DNA from: a bacterium
GTDB lineage: Bacteria > Cyanobacteriota > Vampirovibrionia > Obscuribacterales > Obscuribacteraceae
Direction: 5' to 3'
Length of the DNA: 64,000 bases
Assembly: GCA_016124935.1 (NCBI GenBank)
Contig: WGMS01000023.1
Span: forward strand, 1-64,000
The notes beneath the pieces are model-generated. The model was not told where the DNA came from. It was given only the letters and a program-made list of their open reading frames with translations, and made no database searches. The position numbers were made by a program, and so were the translations under genes. Shown one piece after another: positions 1 through 8,326 of this stretch. Every line of letters starts with the position of its first letter. Position 1 is the stretch's first letter.

Positions 1-6
1 CAGGCG

Positions 7-974
7 GTGATCCGCTCTGTGACTCCGTCAGGAGTTGAGCACCTAATCGACGCTTTAAGTAATGGATATCTCAGGCTGTGATCCGCTCTGTGACTCCGTC
101 AGGAGTTGAGCACCCCACTTTGTCACCGGCAACAACCGTATCCGCATGTGATCCGCTCTGTGACTCCGTCAGGAGTTGAGCACCCACTGCCTCTCGCATT
201 GTCGTCATTGTTATGGTGAGTGATCCGCTCTGTGACTCCGTCAGGAGTTGAGCACGTGCCTGATTCTTTGAATGTGCCTTCAGGAACCTTGGTGTGATCC
301 GCTCTGTGACTCCGTCAGGAGTTGAGCACAAGACGACCACAAGAAACACAACCTTGAAAGGTGGTGATCCGCTCTGTGACTCCGTCAGGAGTTGAGCACC
401 TACTCTGGTAGCAGTGTATTGTCCGAGGATTTGGGTGATCCGCTCTGTGACTCCGTCAGGAGTTGAGCACTCGGTCGCCTGGAAGGCCGGGAAAGTAACG
501 ACGGAGTGATCCGCTCTGTGACTCCGTCAGGAGTTGAGCACAACGAAACCGCCTATCACAAGACCGTTGCTATCGAGTGTGATCCGCTCTGTGACTCCGT
601 CAGGAGTTGAGCACATTTTGAATCGTGGGCAGAAATCAGCCGCTTTCTGGTGATCCGCTCTGTGACTCCGTCAGGAGTTGAGCACGCAAGCCGCTTCCGA
701 AAGAACATCAATGGGAGAGCAGTGATCCGCTCTGTGACTCCGTCAGGAGTTGAGCACACATACACCTAAAGACTGTAGACGATTGCAAGCTCTGTGATCC
801 GCTCTGTGACTCCGTCAGGAGTTGAGCACTCCTGGCTCCTGGCTCTCCTGGTGCCTGTCATCCGACGTGATCCGCTCTGTGACTCCGTCAGGAGTTGAGC
901 ACGGGAACCTTGAGCCATTTGGTGAAGCTCTAGATGAGGTGATCCGCTCTGTGACTCTGTCAGGAGTTGAGCAC
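7..974 (+). CRISPR. CRISPR array, trailer end (14 repeats, 13 complete spacers)
   Basis: A 36-bp repeat beginning GTGATCCGCTCTGTGACT and ending GGAGTTGAGCAC starts at 7, 78, 148, 220, 294, 364, 435, 506, 579, 650, 722, 794, 867 and 939. Spacers are 34-38 bp and all different. Each repeat can form a small hairpin (ACTCC, loop GTCA, GGAGT), and its ends are GTG and CAC. The first 13 repeats look identical. The last (939-974) carries one C-to-T change (ACTCTGTC for ACTCCGTC), which is typical of the trailer end, so the leader and any cas genes should lie left of the window. Bases 1-6 are the end of another spacer. I cannot assign a CRISPR type from the repeat alone. Confidence 0.97.
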
Positions 975-1029
975 TTATCCCCTGGCGAATAGATCCGACT
1001 TTTTCTTTTTGTAGATCGAATACTCCCGG

Positions 1030-1434
1030 TTATGGAGGCAGGGCTCCGACCACAGGCTCGGTGGCGTCAGCCACAAAAACCTGGGAAGTGGCGCCCACAA
1101 TGGGCACCTGCACTGGAAATACGAAAGTAACCTGGGTCTGTACCCTCACTGTAGACGCCGCATTGAATTCCATGATGTTAGCGGTAACATTTGTGAGCAC
1201 CGGCGAGCTGAAGCCGGAGATGACATTGTTGACAGCGGCGGTGGCTTTGGGCTGGTCCGGTTCACTGGCTGCTGCCCGGGCGCATTTCTTGGCCAGGGCG
1301 TCATTGGCTGTCTGAGCCAGGACCATGGCTATGCCGTCTATAAGGAAAAGAATGATCGGGACCATTACGAAGAGACCTGCCACTGTCTCGATGATGGCAC
1401 CGCCTCTGGTTTTACGACTCCTGACCAAATTCAT
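1030..1434 (-). CDS. TadE/TadG-like pilus assembly protein
   Basis: 134 residues. A short basic N-terminus (RSRKTRGG) precedes one hydrophobic segment at about residues 16-40 that begins with the acidic motif AIIETVAGLF, then a short extracytoplasmic domain of about 90 residues. This resembles the TadE/TadG pseudopilin-like proteins of tight-adherence (Flp) pili, which have an N-terminal transmembrane helix with a conserved Glu. An AGAGGAG-type ribosome-binding site lies just upstream of the ATG. A similar protein lies directly upstream on the same strand (1511-1948), so the two probably form an operon. No Tad ATPase, secretin or prepilin peptidase is next to them. The family call is by pattern, not a strong sequence signature. 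Confidence 0.6.
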   Translation of the reverse strand: MNLVRSRKTRGGAIIETVAGLFVMVPIILFLIDGIAMVLAQTANDALAKKCARAAASEPDQPKATAAVNNVISGFSSPVLTNVTANIMEFNAASTVRVQTQVTFVFPVQVPIVGATSQVFVADATEPVVGALPP

Positions 1435-1510
1435 CTTTTCCTCTTCTCCTCTAAAAATCTTTCAGATCAGTTGTAGATCCCTCATAGAACATTCGTAGAT
1501 CATTCGTGGA

Positions 1511-1948
1511 TCACTTGATGCCTTGCTCTTCCACCGGTCTTTCACCGACAAAGGTAAAAGGTAGCGGATTGAGCGGGATGAAGGGAACCATCACCAGCGG
1601 CTCTATCTGAATGGTGGTGGTGACCCGGACGATATCGTCTTCGGGGTCCGCATCGAGATTTATCCTGGTGGCTGTGTTGCTCAACACTGTCGCTTTGGTG
1701 AAAGCGGCAAGACCGGTAGCCTGCCAGGCCGCTTGCTGACTGGCAAGTGCGGTGGGCATCGCCGCGGGCTCTACGATGGCTGCCGCTCTGGTGCACATGT
1801 GGTTGAGGAACCAGCCGCAGGCGTAGCCCAGTCCGATATAGAGCAGGACCATGATCGGGAAGAGAAAAACCACCAGAATAATGAAGATAGCCGGAGCAAG
1901 CTCGGCTATTTGATTTCCTTTTCTATTGCGTCTAAATCGACTTCGCAT
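1511..1948 (-). CDS. TadE/TadG-like membrane protein
   Basis: 145 residues from the ATG at 1948, chosen because a GGGAG ribosome-binding site sits 8 bases upstream. A longer frame would need a TTG at 1993. The N-terminus is basic (RSRFRRNRKGN) and is followed by IAELAPAIFIILVVFLFP, one transmembrane helix starting with an acidic residue as in TadE-like proteins. A second, less hydrophobic stretch (LLYIGLGYACGWFLN) follows directly, and the remaining roughly 95 residues are predicted outside the cytoplasm. It lies about 76 bp upstream of the other TadE-like gene on the same strand. The likely role is a minor pilin-like component. Function is inferred from architecture only. Confidence 0.55.
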   Translation of the reverse strand: MRSRFRRNRKGNQIAELAPAIFIILVVFLFPIMVLLYIGLGYACGWFLNHMCTRAAAIVEPAAMPTALASQQAAWQATGLAAFTKATVLSNTATRINLDADPEDDIVRVTTTIQIEPLVMVPFIPLNPLPFTFVGERPVEEQGIK

Positions 1949-2197
1949 TGGTAAAACTCCCGAGAGAAAGGATTTGATGCAATTCTCTTTCAAAGTAAAG
2001 TAGCACTCTCTCTTTCCCGACTATCTCTTTATTTCTCTGCTTATAATGGCTCTATATAGGTTGTTCCCCTGCGGCGAGCCCATGAAGTGGCTCTGGCTTC
2101 GATTAATATAAAAATTTGCTCATAATAATGGCAAATAAAGCACGAAGCCCGCGTCAGCAAACCACAATATACTTCTACCACTACCTTGCAGGTCCTA

Positions 2198-3436
2198 ATG
2201 GTGTTCCGAAAAAGAAAAGCCTTTCTTCTCTCCGCTCTCGCGCTCCTTCCTATGCTCTCCATCGCATGCCCCATCGGAGTTATCGCCCAGAGCGACCTAT
2301 TCTCGAGGGTCAAAGAAGAGCTCAAAAGCGATCATCTCAGTCAGGCATCTTTAGAGGGGATCAGCAGTTTTGTCGAAGCCAATCCGAAAAGCTCGGACGG
2401 CAGGCTCTATCTTGGTTTGATTTTAGAACGCATGGGCTTGAAAGAGCAGGCTTATGAGCAGCTGAAGCTGGCCGTGGAATATGGACCGGATAATCCCAAA
2501 GCCCTGGTGGAGCTTTGCAAAGAAGAGATTCGCCAGGGTCATGTGAACGGCGCCATGGTTCTATTGAACTATGGTCTGAAGAAGTTTCCCAATCAGCCCG
2601 AGATGCTCTTTATCGTGGGTGATTATCTGATCAAAGAAAAAAGACCGGTGGAGGCCAGGCAGCTGCTGGAGCAGGCGTATAAGCTGGACAGTACTTTGTT
2701 CGGTTTGCCCACTTCTCTGGCGCAGATCTATCTTAACCATGACTATACCCGGGCAGTGAAGTACGCCACCATGGATCTCGATATCCGGCCGAATTATGAT
2801 CGGGCTCAGCGTATTCGCGGAATGGCTTACTGCGGTCTCCGGCAGTACGATAGGGCGGTGCGCGATTTGAAGCCGGCTTTCGAGCACGATCCAACCCTCA
2901 TACCTCTAGCTCAGGCCCTGTCGGAGGCTTATTTCTGGCTTGGTAATTACGAAGAGGCCCTGAAACCGGCGGTCTTTCTTCTGGCTTTCACTTCTGAGCC
3001 GGACACGAAAAACCTGGGACCGACCACCTGGCTGATCAAAGTTTTGAGGAAGTTGCCGAAGCAGAAAGCGCTTCCCCTGGTGGATAAATACACCGAGGAG
3101 ATTGCGAAAAAGTTCAATCTGGCTGCTTACTATTACTTTCTCGGCACTGTTTACGATAGCTTAAACTATAGAGACGACGCCATTCGTTATTACGAAAAAG
3201 CGATCGCTAAGGATGATTCCCTGGTGATGGCGCACTACAGGCTTGGTCTTGATCTGGAGATGCACCGGCGAGATTCCAAAGAAGCGCTGGCGCAGTTGAC
3301 CCGGGCTCATAACTTGCGCCCCTGGGATAATGAGATCAATCTGGCTTACCTGCGTCTGCAAGATAGAGTCTATAACAAGCACCGCGATGTCTCAGAGTCT
3401 ATTAAAGACTGGTTGAATAGCCTGGGTAAGCATTGA
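2198..3436 (+). CDS. secreted tetratricopeptide-repeat protein
   Basis: 412 residues from the ATG at 2198; an in-frame TTG at 2186 is a less likely start. Residues 1-27 form a signal peptide (basic VFRKRK, hydrophobic core, then IGVIAQSD). The rest is helical repeat sequence with TPR-like 34-residue periodicity, for example YLGLILERMGLKEQAYEQLK and YDSLNYRDDAIRYYEKAI. Such proteins are periplasmic or envelope scaffolds. It is divergent from the TadE-like genes, with about 250 bp between them, so it could serve pilus assembly, but nothing in the sequence proves that. No catalytic domain is visible. Confidence 0.8.
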   Translation: MVFRKRKAFLLSALALLPMLSIACPIGVIAQSDLFSRVKEELKSDHLSQASLEGISSFVEANPKSSDGRLYLGLILERMGLKEQAYEQLKLAVEYGPDNPKALVELCKEEIRQGHVNGAMVLLNYGLKKFPNQPEMLFIVGDYLIKEKRPVEARQLLEQAYKLDSTLFGLPTSLAQIYLNHDYTRAVKYATMDLDIRPNYDRAQRIRGMAYCGLRQYDRAVRDLKPAFEHDPTLIPLAQALSEAYFWLGNYEEALKPAVFLLAFTSEPDTKNLGPTTWLIKVLRKLPKQKALPLVDKYTEEIAKKFNLAAYYYFLGTVYDSLNYRDDAIRYYEKAIAKDDSLVMAHYRLGLDLEMHRRDSKEALAQLTRAHNLRPWDNEINLAYLRLQDRVYNKHRDVSESIKDWLNSLGKH

Positions 3437-3480
3437 GCCGCTGACCCTCATGATACCGAATATGATGAGGAAGCATTTTT

Positions 3481-4485
3481 ATGAAATATCGATACGTTCC
3501 CTATCATCTTCTTTCCAATGAGCCCAACATCATTGTGGATGGCAGCGGCAATGAGCATACCAGGCTGACTCTTTCTCATTGGCCCGGGAACAACACACCG
3601 GCGCAGTACAAAGACGATCTCTCCGCCCAAATCGCCTTCAGGTATGTCGAGGATGAGAACAGGGAAGCCCTGGAGGGGGTCGAAGCGGTTTCGAACAACC
3701 ATTTTGACGAAGATGGACTGATCAGTGTTTTTGCCATGGTCCACCCGGAAAGTGCGCTCGCCATGAAAGACTTCTTGATAGAGGTAGCCCGGGCCGGCGA
3801 TTTTTCCATGTGTCATGATCGGGATGCCGCCAGGGTCTCTTTTGTTCTATCGGCCTGGACCGATCCGGATAGGTCTCCATTGAACCGGCGCATCTTCGGC
3901 GGTACCACCGAAGAGTTGAATCAAGTGCTCTACGAGGAGCTATTGAAGCGTCTTCCGAAGATAGTTGATAAAGTCGGCAATTTAAAAGAGTTCTGGGCAC
4001 CGGAGGACCGGGTCCTGGAGGCCACGGAAAATGCGATTATCTCGGGGAAAGTAAAAATTGAAGAGGACAGGGATATCGATTTAGCCGTGGTCACTTTGCC
4101 GGATGAAGGGATTCTCGATGATGATGATGTTCTCGAGCATCCGTCCAGCTGGATTAGCTCGGAGATTCATCCTATCGCCGTTCACAACAAAATAGACTGC
4201 TTTCGGGTGCTTCTGATTCGCAAGCAGCGCTATGAACTATATTATCGTTATGAGACCTGGATCGATTTCGTGTCGAGAATTCTGAAAGAGAGAATTGACC
4301 TGGCTAATCTCGTCAAACGACTGAATACTGCCGAACGCTCCGGGGGGCAGTGGAGTTTCAGCGGTGTCGACAAGATCATATCGAGGCTAAAACTCGAAGG
4401 AGCAGAGGAGAGCAGCATCAGTCCTTCTCACTTTCTCGATTACATCAGGGGCTCTCTTACCACCACGCCTCTGGGTATAGGCTAA
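3481..4485 (+). CDS. conserved protein resembling DUF6687 family
   Basis: 334 residues, apparently cytoplasmic (no signal peptide or transmembrane segment). The N-terminus, KYRYVPYHLLSNEPNIIVDG followed by HTRLTLSHWPG, matches my memory of DUF6687 proteins, which have no assigned function. The remainder is acidic, with a HxEDGLISVFAMVHP-like core. GAGGAAG lies about 9 bases upstream of the ATG. It follows the TPR gene by 44 bp on the same strand and is convergent with the HSDL2-like SDR gene. I cannot name a reaction; the DUF label is from memory and unverified. Confidence 0.7.
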   Translation: MKYRYVPYHLLSNEPNIIVDGSGNEHTRLTLSHWPGNNTPAQYKDDLSAQIAFRYVEDENREALEGVEAVSNNHFDEDGLISVFAMVHPESALAMKDFLIEVARAGDFSMCHDRDAARVSFVLSAWTDPDRSPLNRRIFGGTTEELNQVLYEELLKRLPKIVDKVGNLKEFWAPEDRVLEATENAIISGKVKIEEDRDIDLAVVTLPDEGILDDDDVLEHPSSWISSEIHPIAVHNKIDCFRVLLIRKQRYELYYRYETWIDFVSRILKERIDLANLVKRLNTAERSGGQWSFSGVDKIISRLKLEGAEESSISPSHFLDYIRGSLTTTPLGIG

Positions 4486-4499
4486 GACCAGACCTGAGA

Positions 4500-5324
4500 C
4501 TAATCTAAAAAGAAGTCCTTCATCAGTTCGTTCTGGGGACCTTCGGAATATTTCGAGAGGTCTTCTATCCCTTCTTCTTTGAGGACTTCTGCATCGATGT
4601 AGAAATTGCCTGTGTTTTCCGAGGCATCTCGCCTCAGGACGAAATAAGCTGCGTCGGCCATAATATCGGGTGTGCGGCAATGTTTTATGGCGGCGTCACC
4701 GCCAAGCAGATTGCGTACGGCGCTTGTGGCGATGCCTGTCTCGGGCCAGAGAGAATTGACGGCGATTTTGCTTTTTTCGAATTCGGTAGCCATTCCCAGA
4801 GTGCACATGCTCATGCCGTATTTCGCCATGGTGTAGGCGACATGGGGGGCGAACCAGCGTGGGTTCATATTGAGCGGCGGCGATATGTTGAGGATGTGGG
4901 CGTTGTCTGCCTTTTCTAAATAAGGCAGGCAGAATTTCGAGGCAAGAAAAGTTCCCCGGGCGTTGACCTGGTGCATCAGGTCATAGCGTTTCACATCGGT
5001 TTTGGCTGTCGGTGTCAGGCTTATGGCGCTGGCGTTATTGACGAGAATGTCTATGCCACCAAAAGCGGTGACCGTGGCTTCCACCATCTTTTCTATGTCG
5101 TCGGCGTTTCTCAAATCGAGGGCAACGGCAAGGGCAGAGCCTCCGGCTGCTTCTATGGCTTCTGCCGCAGTGTGGATGGTTCCGGGAAGTTTCGGATGGG
5201 CTTCCACGGTTTTGCCGGTGATCACTATGTTGGCTCCGGCTCGGGCCAGTCTCTCTCCTATGGCTAGACCGATTCCACGAGAGGAGCCCGTTATTACGAC
5301 TGTTTTTCCTTTGAATTCCGTCAT
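4500..5324 (-). CDS. HSDL2-like short-chain dehydrogenase/reductase
   Basis: 274 residues. Rossmann motif TGSSRGIG at about residues 12-19, NNAS at about 91-94, and the catalytic YTMAKYG (YxxxK). The stretches PHPKLPGTIHTAAE, HILNISPPLNMNPRWF and the C-terminal KEEGIEDLSKY closely follow hydroxysteroid-dehydrogenase-like protein 2 (HSDL2), but the SCP2 lipid-binding domain of animal HSDL2 is absent. The expected activity is NAD(P)-dependent oxidation or reduction of a lipid-like alcohol or ketone; the substrate is unknown. Its ATG overlaps the TGA of the upstream M20-peptidase remnant (ATGA), which indicates former translational coupling. Confidence 0.88.
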   Translation of the reverse strand: MTEFKGKTVVITGSSRGIGLAIGERLARAGANIVITGKTVEAHPKLPGTIHTAAEAIEAAGGSALAVALDLRNADDIEKMVEATVTAFGGIDILVNNASAISLTPTAKTDVKRYDLMHQVNARGTFLASKFCLPYLEKADNAHILNISPPLNMNPRWFAPHVAYTMAKYGMSMCTLGMATEFEKSKIAVNSLWPETGIATSAVRNLLGGDAAIKHCRTPDIMADAAYFVLRRDASENTGNFYIDAEVLKEEGIEDLSKYSEGPQNELMKDFFLD

Positions 5325-5506
5325 TTTTTGATTTCACTGAGCAGTTTGAAATAGTGGGCGAACAGTTTCATGCCTCCTTCGGCTTGACCCCAGTCGAAGT
5401 TCTCGTTGATGGCATGATAGCCATGCTCGGGCAGGGACAATCCTAAGAATACCATCGGTACATTAGTGGACATTGGCATCTTCGGGAGTCGGGTCGAGTT
5501 CTGCAA
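5321..5506 (-). pseudogene. C-terminal remnant of an M20-family metallopeptidase
   Basis: An open stretch of about 60 codons encodes NVPMVFLGLSLPEHGYHA, then NENFDWGQAEGG and KLFAHYF. This is the C-terminal signature of M20 dipeptidase/deacetylase-type metallo-hydrolases, including the zinc-ligand His region near PxHxxHAxNE. A full protein would need roughly 350-400 more residues, but an in-frame TGA lies just upstream (about 5513) and the thioredoxin-like gene begins its coding tail at 5563. The N-terminal part is therefore missing. Its stop codon still overlaps the start of the downstream SDR gene, so the intact gene was probably in this operon. Deletion is inferred. Confidence 0.75.
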
Positions 5507-5562
5507 GACTCATAGGATACTCCAGTGATTCCCTCTTATTCAACATCCAATTATGATTAGAC

Positions 5563-6195
5563 TCAGGCTATGGCGGAGGTCTCGGTAGAACCTTCATTTC
5601 TGTATGCAACCATCGGCTTTTTCATCGAATCCGCCAGGAATTTATCCATCTGGGCGGCATCGAGTTCGCCTACGGCCTGACCGGCAACCCGGATGGTGCG
5701 GTCGGAGGTGGCAAGAACCACGGTTATCGGATAGGCTTTGCCTTCGATGGCATCGAAGAGCTGCTTGCCGCCTTGATCTTTAGTAGGATCGCTTATGGAG
5801 AACACGGCCTGGTCGGCATACTTGCCGCCTGCTTTGGCCAGTTGCTCTTTGTTTCTTTCGCAAAAACCACAGTTGTCCCGGGTGAACATCAGAACGGTGA
5901 ACTTTTCGCCGTATCCGTTTTCGCTGGTTTTGCCCAGGGCGTCCATATAAGCATCGAAGGCTTTGTTCTCGAACTTGGTGAGGTCCGCTTTCTCCGGCTG
6001 GGTCGATTTTTCGAAGGCTTCGAATACTTCGAACTTCGGCAGCTGGAAGCCGCTGAAGCTCTTGGCGTCCGATAGGGCGGCAAGATTAGAGCCGGACTGG
6101 AAATCTGTCGGATTGAAGTTCGGTGTAGTACTGGAACCTGATTCACGACCCGACTCCAGACTGCTTACTTCGAGAGATGTTCTTCCCAACGACAT
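5563..6195 (-). CDS. thioredoxin-fold protein with CGFC motif
   Basis: 210 residues from the ATG at 6195, chosen for the AGGAGGA site 7 bases upstream; an alternative start ten codons earlier lacks one. Residues 1-65 are Ser/Thr-rich and look disordered. The rest is a thioredoxin-like domain with FTVLMFTRDNCGFCERN (CxxC at about 109-112) and a cis-Pro-type AYPITVVL. There is no signal peptide, so it is probably cytoplasmic. The role would be thiol-disulphide exchange or sensing. It lies between the M20 remnant and the saccharopine-dehydrogenase-like gene on the same strand, without obvious coupling. Confidence 0.72.
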   Translation of the reverse strand: MSLGRTSLEVSSLESGRESGSSTTPNFNPTDFQSGSNLAALSDAKSFSGFQLPKFEVFEAFEKSTQPEKADLTKFENKAFDAYMDALGKTSENGYGEKFTVLMFTRDNCGFCERNKEQLAKAGGKYADQAVFSISDPTKDQGGKQLFDAIEGKAYPITVVLATSDRTIRVAGQAVGELDAAQMDKFLADSMKKPMVAYRNEGSTETSAIA

Positions 6196-6282
6196 TGCTG
6201 ATTCCTCCTGGCATTGATCAAACACAACCGTTCAAGAGGTCTATATGCCTGCTGCAAAGTTTTTGGACAGAAGCGAGGTCAT

Positions 6283-7446
6283 TTAATCTTTAACGACCGG
6301 GGCCCTTTCGGTCATGGTCAATCGGATGCCGCGGCTATCCAGTTCGGCAAGGAAAAGCCTCGCCGGCACTACTTCTTCCGGAGAAAGTACCCCTTTGCCT
6401 TTTATATCTTCCCGGGCGAGCATCTGGGCTACTATGGAAGCAGGATATGCCGTCATTCTCGTACGGGCTCCGATTCGCTCGGCCGGATCGCCGTAGTCTA
6501 CACAATCGAAAACGTGCTGAATCGGTCTGTCGTCTTTCACTCCGGTGGCGGTGATCTTTATCACAACCAGGTCGGCTGCTTCCTGGGCGGTCTCAGAGAG
6601 GAGCTTTTCGGTAAGCTCGCAAGGAACTATCTCTATTCCGGAAGGTAATTGGAGCGACTGGTTCGAAAAGAGACCGAGTTCTTTCAAGAGGGAGACTCTG
6701 TCTAGATAGCCTGGATAGTGAATGGACTTGAAGTCGAGGTGACGAATCCGTCCTTTATATAGTTCGGGTAGTCGGCCTGCTCCTCCGAAACTGAGAAAGG
6801 CTTCTGTCTTGCCTATGGGGGCGGGAAAGTCCAGGCTTTCCTGTTCCGTGAGAGCAGGAACCTCCAGGACTTTTCCTTCTTTGATCAATTTGACGGGATG
6901 GAGGAATTCCCGGGGATTGAAGGGCTTAATCCGAAATTCGTCTAGATTGCCCTCATTTTCGACCGGGAGGATGCCCAGGCGGATTTTGATCTCGTAGAGC
7001 TCATCCAGGGAATCCGCCGCCGACACGGCAAGAATGGAGATAAGACCTGGGGACAGACCGATGGAGGGGATGATGGCGACACCTTCGTCCTTTGCCACTT
7101 CGTCAAGCAGTTTAAGCCGGCTGGTCAGTTCCGGATCCGGACTGTTTTCGACGGCGCAAAAACCGGTTTTTGCCGAAAGAGCCAGCTTGGCCATATCGTA
7201 GTGCAAGGCCTGGGGAAGGCAGGATATCACCACATCGGCTTTGGCCATCAACTCGACTACATATTCTTCCTGGCAGACATCCAGCTCCACCGGGACAATC
7301 TTTTCGTCGGCCATGCTCTCTTTCAATTTCTGGACGGTGTGGGCATCTCTGTCTGCCAGCACCACCATTTCGGTTCTGGGGCTGCGAATTAGATCATGGG
7401 TTATCGAATAGCCGAGCCGTCCGGCTCCAAGAATCAGAAATCTCAC
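6283..7446 (-). CDS. saccharopine dehydrogenase-like NAD(P)-binding oxidoreductase
   Basis: 387 residues from the GTG at 7446, chosen because AAGGAGA lies just upstream and the protein then opens directly with VRFLILGAGRLG, the Rossmann GxGxxG loop. An in-frame ATG at 7497 would overlap the upstream SDR gene. The middle contains ADVVISCLPQALHYDMAKLA and GLSPGLISILA, typical of the saccharopine dehydrogenase/lysine 6-dehydrogenase superfamily. Such enzymes form or cleave an imine between an amino acid and a carbonyl compound. The neighbours (ALDH, RidA, SDR) suggest amino-acid degradation, but the substrate is not determinable here. It is 16 bp downstream of the SDR stop, so co-transcribed. 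Confidence 0.8.
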   Translation of the reverse strand: MRFLILGAGRLGYSITHDLIRSPRTEMVVLADRDAHTVQKLKESMADEKIVPVELDVCQEEYVVELMAKADVVISCLPQALHYDMAKLALSAKTGFCAVENSPDPELTSRLKLLDEVAKDEGVAIIPSIGLSPGLISILAVSAADSLDELYEIKIRLGILPVENEGNLDEFRIKPFNPREFLHPVKLIKEGKVLEVPALTEQESLDFPAPIGKTEAFLSFGGAGRLPELYKGRIRHLDFKSIHYPGYLDRVSLLKELGLFSNQSLQLPSGIEIVPCELTEKLLSETAQEAADLVVIKITATGVKDDRPIQHVFDCVDYGDPAERIGARTRMTAYPASIVAQMLAREDIKGKGVLSPEEVVPARLFLAELDSRGIRLTMTERAPVVKD

Positions 7447-7462
7447 GACGTTCTCCTTGCGA

Positions 7463-8260
7463 TTAATAGGTCGAGCGGCGTTTTCCGCCATCCACACAGA
7501 TGGTCGAGCCGGTTATATAAGATGCTCTTTCCGAAGCCAGAAATGCTGCTGCGGCGGCGAACTCTTCCGGCCTGCCCAGTCGTCCTGCCGGAATGCTCTC
7601 CAGATATTCTTTTTCATACTCTTCTTTTGTTTGACCGCTTCTTTTTATGCGGGCTTCCATCAGTTCGTTGAGGCGTTCGGTAGCTATGGCCCCGGGAGCG
7701 ATGCAGTTGACGGTAATGTTGAAAGGGGCTACTTCATCAGCCAGGGATTTGAGCATAGATGTAACCGCCGAGCGAATCGCGTTGGAGACCGCCAGGGTCT
7801 TGATCGGCTCCAGGACGCTCAAAGAAGTCACACAGAGGATGCGCCCCCAGTTGTTGGTTTTCATGCCGGGCAAGAAGGCTTGATTGAGCTCGATTAGGGA
7901 CTGGAAAAGTTTGTCGAATCCGGTCTGCCACTGTTCCTGGCTGGTTTCCGAGGTAAAAGAAGGGCTGGGTCCGCCCGTATTATGAACCAGGATATCGACG
8001 CCTCCAAAGCGCTCTTCGACCTCTTTTATCAAAGAGTTTCTGGCTTCGCTCAGATCCAGATCGCAGGCGAATCCGTAAACTTCGGAATGGTCCGCAATCT
8101 CTTTCTTTATAGATTGCACTTCGGTAAGAATTCGGTTTTCAGTGCGGGCGGAAAGCATCACCCTGGCGCCTTCTTTTGCCAGCTCCCGGGCGATGGCGTT
8201 GCCGATGCCGCGAGAGGCCCCTAAGACCAGAGCCCTTTTATCTTTGATTCCCAGTTCCAT
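7463..8260 (-). CDS. atypical short-chain dehydrogenase lacking the YxxxK motif
   Basis: 265 residues. The N-terminal nucleotide-binding motif GASRGIG (about 14-20), VHNTGGP in place of NNAG, and the C-terminal TGSTICVDGG are classic SDR features. The catalytic segment reads SLSVLEPIKTLAVSNAIRS, so the expected Tyr-x3-Lys is replaced by Ser-x3-Arg. SDR relatives with such a change are known in FabG-like subfamilies, and their reaction is often uncertain. It lies between the ALDH gene (66 bp away) and the saccharopine-dehydrogenase-like gene (16 bp) on one strand. It may act in the same catabolic operon or have a non-catalytic role. Confidence 0.82.
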   Translation of the reverse strand: MELGIKDKRALVLGASRGIGNAIARELAKEGARVMLSARTENRILTEVQSIKKEIADHSEVYGFACDLDLSEARNSLIKEVEERFGGVDILVHNTGGPSPSFTSETSQEQWQTGFDKLFQSLIELNQAFLPGMKTNNWGRILCVTSLSVLEPIKTLAVSNAIRSAVTSMLKSLADEVAPFNITVNCIAPGAIATERLNELMEARIKRSGQTKEEYEKEYLESIPAGRLGRPEEFAAAAAFLASERASYITGSTICVDGGKRRSTY

Positions 8261-8326
8261 TTTTCTTGTCTGTTCCTTCTGCTTTTGCCACGCACCATCG
8301 GTGGTGCTGGCTCGGGATGCTTGATT

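Noticed and set aside
71..765. Minus-strand open frames of 92 and 69 codons over the CRISPR array
   Set aside because: They are translations of the repeat itself (the same peptides CSTPDGVTERIT and AQLLTESQSGS recur) and have no independent support.
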